NCBI GenBank assembly: GCA_910591455.2
Contig: OU342808.1
Span: 19,581,714-19,645,713 of the forward strand
Reading direction: 5' to 3'
DNA from: Pholis gunnellus
Taxonomy: Eukaryota > Chordata > Actinopteri > Perciformes > Pholidae
DNA length: 64,000 nt
The position numbers were made by a program, and so were the translations under genes. Positions 48,101-60,300 of this stretch are shown here, piece by piece (the first letter of the stretch is position 1; each line of letters begins with the position of its first letter). The notes under the pieces are model-generated. The model made no database searches, was not told the DNA's origin, and was given only the letters and a program-made list of their open reading frames with translations.

Positions 48101-50501
48101 TGAAAGCTGTTGAAAATATTTATGTGTAAAAACAACCAGTAACCAATATTTAGTTTTGGTATTCTTTACATCCAAAGTAGAAAAAGAAGTCTCCGTGCAA
48201 TAATTGGTTTTGCAACACAGTGTAATAACAGTTGCAATGCATTGCAATAGACCGTTGGTATATTACGGCCAAAACATCCAGGGATTGAGTATTCACAAAC
48301 AAGAGTGTTCCCAAAAGAAATTCAGGATGAATGTTGGATTTATTACGTCCTTTAAATTAAAAATAATCCCGTAAAATGTTTTAATGAAGAAAACAAGAAA
48401 AAAAAGAAGTTAAAATGACATACATCACGTCACAGATTATTCAGTTTGTATTTATTAGATTGTCTGAACAACAAGGCCAGGTGCTGATATACCATGCCAG
48501 GAAGGTAAATACGTTTAACAGTGAAACGTCCTCCCGACTCCTTTGGCTCTTTTGTGTTTATTTTTATTTCACCCCAGCATTTGTTACTTGACCCAGCAAG
48601 CTATTTTAACCGCAGCATGCACCCGGGGAATGTTCTCCCGCCTTCAGTTGTCAAGATCCTTATTAACTGCACTTGTACATTTTGTCTTTTTATTTATTTT
48701 TTAATTGGATGGAATATTTTGGTCCATAAATCAATGGTTTTAAAGCCTTAATTATATGGCCCTATATTCTTTCAGTTTGCAGTCCTACAAGAACTGGGAT
48801 TAAGGGACTTCAAGTACAAAAACAACTTAAACCCAAAAGTTTGTATTTGGAGATTCAGATTCACATTTACATAACTTAAGTAAAGCACACCAAATATTAT
48901 GTTTCATATGTTTTTCCTATCACAACATGGCAATTAAAAAAAAGAAAAAAGTTTGTTTAGTTTATATGTAACGGCTTGTTTGAAACGTACAGCTATGATT
49001 AATAAAGTCTCTGTCCCACTGAAGTCCACATCCATAATAGTCAGACCCTGGACAGTAGAAGTAAAGTTTGTTTGTAAATTGCAAATGTGCTTTTATTGTG
49101 ACAACATGACACCATGTGTGCCTGTTTCTAAAGTCTTTACAATGAACTTCCACTCCTTATTGAGAGACAGTGTGGATAGATGGCTGTTTTGTCTTTTTAT
49201 ATGAGAATTTCTCATTTCAGTTAAAGACCCTGCGAATTCAACAACAAGTGTAACAAAAGGGTGATAGGGCTGTCAATCAAGTGCAGGGCAGTGTAAGCTA
49301 CAGTGCGTCCCTCTTGGTTTTGACCATGTGCCTTTCAGTATGAGCAATAGAGAAGAAATGACCAGTTGAAATGACCCTTTGCATGTGAACATTAATATAT
49401 TAGCGCTCACACTCTACATAGAGAGCCGGTGTTATGTTATGAATCATATTAGCCTGATACCTACCTCATTATTATTTCATGGTCAGTGTAGCATTTTATT
49501 ACTTGGTGTGCATGGGAATTATAGAGCAGCAGCAGTATTTCAAAGAAATGGTACAGATGAAATGATATGCTTAATGCATAAAGTGGAAACCGTGTTCAAA
49601 ATGTGAGCGGTATTCTTTGACTGAGTTTCAAAGAGTGGTAATTATCAGCAATGCTATCTTAGTGCACATGAATTATTTCAGACAGTGTTATTCCTGTGTA
49701 TTTATGAAACATTTGTGATTCAGAGCTCTTCTGCTGTGTTATACCATGCATGAGCTGTGTTTTTGTGGCTTTCGTGAGCTGACCGAAGCGGTCTGATATC
49801 AAGGAGCAAGGGGGGAGCCGGCCCCGACCCGGAGTGAATGGTCCTTTTGTGGGACAGACACCTGCAGAGCTCTGCCTCCTGCTCCTGGAGTGATTAACAT
49901 GCACCTCCAACCTCCCGAACCCTTCCCACTCCCCAGTCGCTCGGACACCCATCCTGGCTCTGCTGTGTTGTCCTAGCACCTGTTCTACATCGCCCATCCT
50001 GCAAAGGCTATAACTCATGTCTTTGTCTGGGCTGGACAAACACAGCAGGACTTCACAACTGTGTTAGAGTTGTATCGGTTGCTACTGACAAGGTAGACTG
50101 TGTGGCTTTATTTCCAGCAGGGGATTTTGAGATGATGTGTGCAAAATACCTGTATGTCTTTAGTGCCAGTTTTAAAAGGTATTTCCTTTTTTTTCCCGGT
50201 GAGCCAGTGGAAAGACAGTAAGGTCCCAAGACATGCGTTACATAGCTTATTTCAGTCTGAACAAAAAGGAGTTCAATTAACTGGGTCCTTTTTGCTCTTT
50301 TACTGTTAACAGTATACCAGGCTTCAATAAAATCTCTCTAAAAAAAGGTAAAAATCTGTAAGAAAGCCACACAGGAAGCACAAGTTTGAGTCGGCAAAAG
50401 TAACTTTATCCTTAGTCTTTTAGATTTGTATTAGCTGACAACCTTTCAACATTAGCGTGGATGTGAAAACACGGATTGTGGGCGGGGCAGCTAAAATGTT
50501 G

Positions 50502-50580
50502 TTTAAAGGAGCAGCGTGTGAGATTTAGTGGCATCTAGTGGTGGGTTTGCAGATAGCAAGCAAATACACGACAAATAAAT
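50502..50580 (+). repeat. dispersed repeat family C fragment
   Basis: The phrase AAAGGAGCAGCGTGTGAGAT followed by TTAGTGGCATCTAGTGGTG resembles a repeat I know to be frequent in percomorph genomes. Only a short fragment is present. Confidence 0.55.
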
Positions 50581-52111
50581 TTAGAACAGGATTAGAAGTT
50601 ATTTATAATTCATATATAACTAAATATTGTTTGTAGAGCAGCAACGGTAATGTTTACAACAGCACAGTTACGATATAAAGTCATTAATATCCCACTGGAA
50701 ACAAATCTAAAATGTCAATAAAATAACTAACTGTGTAAATGTATTTAGCTGTGGATTTTGTTTTTGACGTATCACAAATCCGTTTTTTGTTTTGTTTTAA
50801 TTTAAATTTACAATGTATTTCAAACTGAAAAAAAAAACTGTGACTGTAATCTGGGAGGTACATTTCCCTTGAAACATAATTTAGAGTGCAGTTCAGTTTT
50901 ATGGCGAAGTCATTTTGTAGGAGAAATAGTTGGCAGTTGGAATGTCTTGAATGTCTTTGGCTGGCGCGTGCTGTAGTATAATCAGGATTATTGACCTGTA
51001 GTCATTAAGTTTTCCTCAAAAGTTAACTTTTTCTAGTTTTCTTTTCAGTCGGACAGAAAGTTCTTCTCAATTCCAGCCTATACTGGCGTGCTCTGATCCT
51101 TTTGTTCTGTCTTCTTTTACCGTAAGTGTACTGTTTATATTTGTCAAATATTCGTTTTACTACAGTAGTTTTTGTACAGCCGGGAGATTCATTGAATACT
51201 GATATCAAAGTCTGACTAGGGTTCGAGTTGTCATGTGTAATTTTATGTTGCTTACATGTATTTTCCTGCAGTTACAGATTACATTACAGTTCAGAGATCC
51301 AATCGCCGGTTGCAGCTGAGTCTAATGAAGAGTGAGTGGCTACCTGCTTGGCCTATAACACCATCACCAATGTTATTTGTGAGCACTCATACTGTATCGC
51401 CGATTAGATATTATGAATGCATACACAATCCTCAAAATGTCACTACAGTACCATTATACGTTGGACTTGGCCAATACAAACCAATATTCAATTCACAATG
51501 CATTTTCTATAAAAGTTAGTAACATTAACAAGAGTTCTTCATTACTCCCATCACAACTTTGTTTAAACCAGCTGAGAGTTTTTCCAGTTTGTTAACATCA
51601 TGACTCATATTCTCGGTCTGATGCTGTGCTGTGTTCTTAAATGCTGAGGTCAGGGCGGGCAGCTCTCCTCTGCCAGACCCACTTGTGTCAAAATTGGTTT
51701 TAAATCAGATTTTCGTGGCATCATCTCCCCACCCAATTGTTGGGACCGCGGGCTGCGTTGTTATTAGAATATCAGCTGGCCTGAGCTTTGTAACATGCTG
51801 AGTCGCTGATAATCCACTCCCCTTTCTTGCACCCTCTCTGTGTCATTGGCTCTGCATCAACATAGAGCGCTGATTGAATTCCTCTTCTGAATATTCCTGA
51901 GACCCGCCCCCCCCCTCCCCCCACCCTCTACCCCTCCTCAGTGGATTGATGTTAGCTGTGTACCTTTATTTCCCCTCTGTAAAGCACACACAGACCTGTA
52001 CTGAATGTTCTCGCTCAGGTTATTGTAATGTGGTGTTTATCTAATGGCTTCCACTTGAGACGGCAACCAAACAGAACAGTGAATGTTCTTTCTGTCTGTC
52101 CATACTCTGCA

Positions 52112-52136
52112 CCCCCCCCCCCCCCCCCCCCCCCCC
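52112..52136 (+). repeat. 25-base poly-C tract
   Basis: Uninterrupted C run followed by TTCC/TCC repeats to about 52160; the opposite strand is poly-G. Confidence 0.95.
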
Positions 52137-53754
52137 TTCCTTCCTCCTTCCTCCTCCACTCCCAGACTTGGGTCTTGAGGATTAACCCCGCCCTTTACAT
52201 TCTGGCCGGCCTTGATTATGTCCAGGGATAAGAGCTGCTTAATTGTAATCACTGTGCAGCGTAAACACAGGAGCCTGGACGAGCCACGGCCACACTCTGG
52301 AGATAAATACACAGCATTTTCTCACTAATTGACCATATCTGTAAATGAGGTTATGTTTTGCTGTCAGTTAGCAGGAAGCTACTTATCATAATTCAATGAA
52401 ATTCAATAAAGAAAAACAATTGTATCTATCCGTGGTATGGCCTATGTAATATAAAGTGTCTTATTAACAGCCAAAGCGAGATGACACATCAACTCCAAGT
52501 GTACCTATTAATCACTAAAGCATTTTACAAAGAGGACGTCGTAACAAATTCACTTTAATTCAGTGATTATGAGTATGACTCACTTTTGTTTCATCATTTA
52601 TTGTTTTATATGATGCCTCTGGATTTCATTCTTGTAAAGTAAAAGCTCTAACAAGCTCAAAACTTGTAGATTTACTGGAATCTACTGTTCTGGTGCTCCT
52701 TTTTTTTTGCATCCGTTGCATAGGTCCCATACTTGTCAATTGATATCGTAATGACCGAAAATCACGTGAACGGTTTTTAATTAATTGACACATTTCATAG
52801 TTGCAAATCTTCAGCATACTGATTTGCCTGCAGCTGTTTGACGTTTGCACTGGAGCTTGAAAGTGTGAAATGAAGTTGGCACATCATTAGATGGTTCAAG
52901 GAGGGGATAAGGCACTTGAACAAGCGGTAATTTCTTTGCTTTAGAAGGTAATTGCTTCACAAAGAAAGGTTGGGGGGAATTTGATGAGATAGTACAACAC
53001 GTATCTATTTCTCTGCAGCATCATGAGAAGGTCTTTGCCTTCCCAGACCATCTAGAAACAGTATACTGAAGTGTGGGGTGTTTTTACTATTCTGATTTGA
53101 GGTGACTCTTTCCGTATGGCTAATTCATAAAGGTTTTTGAATCACTCTGTCAAATGCAGTGTTGATGTGTATTTGACTTTGTCAAAGCTGTATTTTGGTC
53201 AATTTCATGGCAAGAATATCTACGCTCAGCTGTAAAGTGGACAGCATCCATGTTGGTGACCTCAGGATTGCGTCTGCTTTCTTCTGCTGGCTTCTTTGGA
53301 CTCATGGGTGGACGGTCTGCAGTGAGATGCAGTGTGGGAAAACCCTGTCCTCTTGAACTTTCTATACCGAGTGCAGGCCCAGCCCTCTGGAGAGTACAGC
53401 TTGATGTCTGTTCCACTGAAAAGGACAACTTTATGCCAGAAAACCATCCAATGAAGACTTTTAGCATGACAAGTTAATTGAGAGAACTCTTGTGTTAAAG
53501 GCAGTGTAGCGGAAGAGGTTGGCCATCTGGCATTTTAGTCATGTCAGAGCTGAGGTCAAATCTCAGGCGACCTGTCCTTGGTAGACTAGACCATCAGAGC
53601 CAATTACTGCGCTCCTAGAATCCCCCTTCAACGCACTTTGTCCCATTTTTCCACCACAGTGTTGGGATGTTAATACTAGGAGTTAAGTTGCATTGAGTTC
53701 TGTTGCTGTGATATGATTTTTATGTATTTATTTATGTGTCCACTTTTTAGAGCT

Positions 53755-54000
53755 GAACAGTTATGAGTCCAATATTTTGGGAAATGCACCTATTTACTTT
53801 CTTACCCGGAGCTAGATGAGAAGATTGATCCCACTCTCCATGTGTCTGTGTGGTAAATAAGCTACAGCCAGCTAGGAGACAGTTAGCTTAGCATAAAGAC
53901 TGGAAACAGGGAAACAGTAAGCACACAGCATGATCACAAGCAAAGCAGTAGAGAAAGGTCACTCTACAAAGCAAACACTGGTTTTGGGAAACACCAGGAG
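53755..54000 (+). repeat. dispersed repeat family B, copy 1
   Basis: Contains TTGGGAAATGCACCTATTTA, GAGCTAGATGAGAAGATTGA, GCTACAGCCAGCTAGGAGAC and GTTAGCTTAGCATAAAGACT, typical of a common percomorph dispersed repeat, and then a segment shared with 63508-63575. Confidence 0.7.
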
Positions 54001-54867
54001 AGTGATATAAAAAAATCCTAAAATTAAGTTCAACATTTTTCCTGTATTATGGAAACGTATGATAATGGTATTGATATTCTCACTTAACCAACTAACTAAA
54101 TAACTAGATAACATTATCTAATCTAATTGAGCGGTATAAACTTAAAATCATTTAATGTGCAATAGCCCACAGACTCCACTCTAATCTAATTTAGATGAGA
54201 AATGGAAGGCCACACAACCTTCTCCTCTTGTTTAATTGTTTGAGCTTTAAAAATGAACATTACGAATGTTGTTGTCGCTTTGCAAAATGTAGAGGCACAC
54301 AGCCCCCCTGACAGCATGGGATTCCTGAAACTGAATTTGAAAGGACACACAGAGAGACAGCCAGCAACAGTTTTAGTCTGGAGAGAGAGAAAACCATCTT
54401 CATGGGTATAAATGTATGCACATATATGTGAACCTCATTAGACATTTAGATACTGAAGGTCTTTTCTCTGCTTGCATTGATGTTTGTTGTCCTGACACAA
54501 TTAGCTATACAATTTAGTTTTCCATAGCATTCACAGGTGTACTGAGATTTGGAAGTTAAGAGAGAATACAATGAATGTGGGGAATTTTACTGAAAAATCA
54601 CAATTACAGCTTTAAGGGTATAATGAGATCAATGTTACAGATGTTTATAAATAAGTGTTAAGTAATGTCTTTCTTTTAATGAGAGCAATTAAAAAAGACC
54701 ATTGTTTTCTCAGTAATAACTTAAATGTTCATCACTCCCTGAAACAGAGTTCCTTTTAAATTCAAGTCATTTTCATGACTGTAAAATTTCTCCTATTGTG
54801 AAAGTCATAATTGTACACTTGTTTTCTGAGGGGTGTTGCATTGTGGGAATCCAAAAGTAGCATACTT

Positions 54868-54960
54868 AAAGGAATGGTTTGACATTTCTAGCTGAGAGTT
54901 AGATGTGAAGATCTCTTGAAGTAATCAAGGAAGGCTGAGGGAAATAGCCAGGACAGAACG
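54868..54960 (+). repeat. dispersed repeat family B, partial copy
   Basis: AAAGGAATGGTTTGACATTT and CTGAGAGTTAGATGTGAAGA recall the start of family B. Short and diverged. Confidence 0.45.
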
Positions 54961-57356
54961 AAACATTTGAATTAGAGTACCTGGGGTGGCATTTCCCTTT
55001 ACTTTGTTACAATTACAAATGACATTTAGAACATAATTCTATCACTCCTTTAAATTAATTAAGACATCAGCAATTAGTTGAACTTGAATGCTTGCATACA
55101 CAGTTAGTAGAAAAGGAATACACATTCTATGCGTCCATTTTCATGTTTGTCGCTCTGGCCAAGCAGCGACCGTGACCGCTGACTTATGGATGCGAAGGTG
55201 ATGCGAGATGCCTCATGAAGAGGCTGTCAAATAAAGACAGGAAAATGTTTTTCTTCCCTACTTAAGAGCTGGCAGCAAATACAAAGGGACACTGTCAGAA
55301 CATGAATGTGTTGGAGAAGAAGCCAGCGTATTCATCAATGCCCGTCTTTATGTGGGGGAGAGTTTTTGATGTGCAGGGCTCGCGCTGCAGCGCTCTTCTG
55401 TTGAGGGTGAAAGCCAGGAGCTCTGCTCAGCTGGGACTGAGCGATTGTAGATGCAAGCTGTCTCTCCTGCCTCCTACAGCAGAAAATTCTCCTCAGACTC
55501 GAAGAGAAATGACTAGAGCGTGGAAAGTAACTGCAGACCGTCCCATTACGAGGCATTTGGGTGATTGGAAGTGGCTTGTTTTGAGTTTATGACAGCTTAA
55601 TTGGAAACCTCTCTTAAACGCTTTTTTGGGTGCAGGGCTGGATCATTAATAAAGCATGTTCTCCCTCTTCCTATCTCCCTATCTGTTTGAAGTGTAGATT
55701 TCTCAGATGCTGAGATCTGGGTATCATGGACGAGAACTGCAAATGAGGGTCTCTCTGCCACCCGATGTTGTGGCTGTGCTGAAATCAGTTCTGGCTGCTG
55801 TAGAGCTTTGCAGTACAGACGGCAGTGCTGCAGTGTAGATGAGGCTCTCTCAGCCATAGAACCACATAAGCGGCACTAACGTTCATTCTGCACAGACAAA
55901 GTAACAAACAGCAGACATGTCATATGTGACACAATAGGACAAACCAAGCCGAATCAGCACTACACTCCAGGAATTAGCCTGAATTCATTGACGAATAATT
56001 CTCCAACAAGTAGCGCATGGTGAAGATTTTTTGTGCCCTACTTTGAAAAGTGTGTACAAATGTAACGACTTCACATTTCCTCTGTTGTTGCCGTGGTGGC
56101 TGCACTAACTTGTCATCATTAAATCTGCGGGACACATAATCCTCTTATTCTGCTAGTATCCCCACTGCAAACTACAATTCAGACAGGGCCTGGCCAAGCT
56201 GCTGCTGTGTGACCCTCTATTCGTGTAGCGGTGTTAGGCTCGCCTTACTTTTGCTCTTCAGCAAGTTCACTGAAGTCATCCCGCGGCAGCGCTACCACAG
56301 AGCATCATGGGACCCAGCAGGCACCACCATGGCATGAAAGGATCTGGATCGATCTGCTTGAGCCAAATGTGCATCTCCTTCGTGCCTGTGTGGAAACCAG
56401 AGACCCAGCGATTGAGCCGTTTGCACAGGCGCCCTCTTCTTCCATTTCAGCGGAGCTCTTTGATGGTGCTGCAGGCCCGCGGGTGGGTGCTGTTGGATGG
56501 GTGATGGGTGCTCACTGTGTAGCTCCAAGCCAGCCACACAGAGCGGGCGGGAGGCCTCAGCTTCTGGAGGTCCATAGGGAAGGAGGAGAGAAGGAAAGAG
56601 GCAGGGAGCATGAACGGAGGAAAATAGAGAGAACACTTAGCATTACCGCAGCTCGGATTGATTTAAACATTCAGAGCATTCGTTGGGGGTTGTGTAGTGT
56701 GTGTGTGGGTGTAGTAGTGGGAGAGCTGACTCTGGGAAGAAATGGGTTCACTAATAAGGATGAGAGAGGCGGTCAGCAGTCGCAGCCTCCGTGGTAATCG
56801 AACCTCTAACCTTGGCAGAGTTAGCGCTGCGATCTCTGCTGCAATGCAATGCAGTGGATGTAAGCTTTAACTGTGAATGAACTCCAGTGTGCATTGGTGT
56901 GATATCTTGATAAGTAGCACCTCTTTTTTTGTGTGTGTGGTCTGAGCAGGAAATCCATTTTAATGTTCGTACCTGTCATAAATTATTAAAGTCCAGTGAG
57001 GAGAAGGAATAGTTTATGGTTCTGTTCCCATGTAGGCACTTAAAATAGCCTACATGATCTATTGTTAACACAAAAATAATGCTTAGAGGAGCTTTAAAAA
57101 GATGTTACATTTAAGGTGGTTTACCTTCCACCACATCGTGGCTTATAGTACTCTGAGGCCTTATGGATGAACGTAAACCCTTGAAGAGATGTCTCACTAA
57201 AACAAACATTTCAGTAAATGGTGTTATCTTTCAAGAACACTGCACTCAATTTCTTTTTGGCTGTATGGAAAAAAAATCAAAGCTTAATAATAAGATTGAT
57301 TCAACAGCACTTACTCATCCTCTATACACTGGTATCATTACAGTGTGTCACAAACA

Positions 57357-57380
57357 CCCCCCCCCCCCCCCCCCCCCCCC
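57357..57380 (+). repeat. 24-base poly-C tract
   Basis: Uninterrupted C run followed by TTTTCC. Confidence 0.95.
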
Positions 57381-60300
57381 TTTTCCATCACTGAATCACT
57401 TTAAACAGATGCTAGCATCACGAATGACAGCGAGTAAAGGAAGGAGTAGGAATTCCCCACCGGAGTTAGAGGGAGGGAAAGGGGATGAATGCAGGGGCTG
57501 ATGGGATTGAATGGTAACTGATCCCTGGGTGTTGCAGACATGGCATGGCAGAGGACGAAGCCATGATATCTCACAGGGACCCAGTTAGGCCGACGCATTC
57601 GTCGAGGTGAATGATGTAACGGGCTTTGTATTGTGTGTGATGATTTGTTTGTTTGTGTGCGCTGACATACTGTAGGACATATGCACAAGCACCCCTAGAT
57701 CTCATCGCTGCATGTCCACAACGCTGTTCTGCGCTGGCTTGTGGCTGAATTAATTTCAGTTTGCATCAGCATTGCTACTCTCTCTCTTTTCATCTCTTAA
57801 TGTTCTTATCACACTATAAGCCTGATGTCGTATCCCTATATCGCTATAAGATGCAAGCAACATGTGTTCACTTGCCTTGTCTCTCAGTGCAAGCCATCAT
57901 GGATTGAATGACAAGAGGCGCATGTAACCTTAGACTTAACAACCTCTAAAGATTACACTCCTCGTGGAAAATCTGCTTTCTCCTATTCACTGGCTTAAAT
58001 TAGATCCCTCTCACTCTGTGTTTGTGTGTTTTGAGATCGACAAAGTGAGACAGATCTGTGGTCTTAGGGATCTGAAAAACTTGTGTGATAGGAGGCATCT
58101 GAAACTTAAGCAAGCAGACAATCATAATTGTTTTAGTTGTATTAAAGTTGCACTCATAAATATTTGTTGTATTAACAAAGGGTTAAATGTCCGATGTGAA
58201 AAGGGGTCACTTATACTCTGCAGTTCTCTTCGTCTCTATTCAGTGTTTAATTGTCTGTCAGCTAATTGTTTTGATTTTATGGCCAGCAACTTACTGTTTT
58301 GGTCTGTTTGCGTTCATCACTTCGCCAGAAACATGACTCCAAAGGAACGCTGACATTGGTCAGAGTCAGAGTCTGATGTGTAAAGAGCACGGTGACCAAA
58401 TTCTCAAACCACCAAACCAGGATCCTAAAGTGTAGCCTACTGCACGCTCATGTACATTAACATTCATGTTCAATGATTGTATTTGTCAATGTGCACAAGT
58501 GCAGGCTGTCACACATTGTTGGCCAGTTATTGTATATAGCTGATATACCGTCTTATTGTTTTTTTACATTGGCCTTTCCACCGAACTCTTGCAGTGTGTG
58601 CAGAAAGCAGCATTTCCGTTGCTGAGTACTTTACAAAGGAAGGAGTAAGCCTGGTGCAGCTCTCACACCATTCTCATACAAGATTGGATGGTTGGATGAA
58701 AATATTAAACTGAGGAAGGGGGACGAAGAGTGGAAAAAAAGGAATCCTACACCAACCAACATCGGACTGGCTCGCTCCTGAGAGTATGAGGGGGATTCCG
58801 AATGTTTAGCCGTGAACCAAACCTGCGACAAATCCCATAAAACACCAAGGTCCTTTTTCCTTTTTTGTAATAACAAAATCATGGTTGACCTTGCCATCCT
58901 GGCCTGTGCTGATGTCCCTGAGTCTGCCCTCATCACAAACATCCTCTGTTATTAAAATTATAATTATTTGTTTTTTCCCCTACCTTTTCTCTTTTCTTTG
59001 TCATTACTTATTAGCCGACAGCCATCCTCGTTAAAAACCTACATGTCACATCACAAACACTGGCAAAACGCAACCTCCCACTTTATTATAAACTGTATTG
59101 GTGTGCTGTACTTGTCTAAATGTCCTAATGTCTGTATGTTTTAACACCGTGCAATTGTCCTGTCTTTTGTAATGCTATATTGCACTAATATAAAAGGTAG
59201 AGTGTCTACAGACACCCAACTTTATGTAATAACTTGCAGCAGAATTTGTCTAACAGGAGAGTTGATTTAATCAGGGAAGCTGATTTGATTTGAGGCTGCG
59301 ATAAGGCTACTTTGCCCACTCTTTCAGTCCTTTCAATCACACAACTGAAAACAAATCAAACAACCAAGAAACATTTCCCTTCATGAATGAGAAGAGATTC
59401 AAATACGATTTGAAATAAGCTGTCACAAAATGAATTACCCCTCTTTGGGACTTGATGGTGGATATTAAAGGAAGTGTAAGCTATTTCTTTGGAGTGAGTG
59501 AAAACTACTTGCAGTCCATCCATCAAACTAATGTGTGCTGTCGGATGTTCTCAGTTGTCTCAAATAGTTTTCTTTTTGGAAGTGTAACCCAGTCTTTTCA
59601 GTGTGTTTTAGATTTGCGTGACACTTTCAAGTCAAGGTCTTTAACTAAATAATAAATACAAAAATGACAAAAGGATGAATTGAGCTCTTTTGTCTGCTCT
59701 CTAATGGAGATTATTCTGAACTGAGATCTTTATTCTTGGCCTTTTTAAAACATTGCCAATTGAAGAGATTTCACTAAAGATTTAACTAAAGAGGAGAAAT
59801 TGTGATTTTCATGCGAATGCGCCCCTGTTTTACCTTTGAGAATGCATTTTTTAAGTTTCACAGTCAAAATAATACCCCAAAGGCTGGAATATAGCCCACT
59901 TCTATCACATACGTACATTTCACCCCATCAGGGTTTAACCCTCAAATGTTCTCGTGCCAGCGCTGTTTATTATGCAAAAAATATCTCAAAATAATTCAAC
60001 TTTATGACAAGTGATATGAGCCCAATTACCTCATTCCAGCTGTGGTAACAGTGTGGACTAGTGCTGCATTGCACTGTAAGGTTTGGGCACTGCAAATATC
60101 AGGATATTTGCAGAACCACAGCATGTTTCCTCTAATAAGGATTACGCACTCCGACGCACAGTATGTAAACAGCTCATCAGAAAAAAAAAAATAGCTCTTT
60201 TGATGCACTGCTAAATCATTTGTGTTAGTCCATCTTTTATTGCCCTGCAGAGATTGTAGCTGGAGTACAAGATGCTGTATAGATAGAGTTAACTCTGAAA

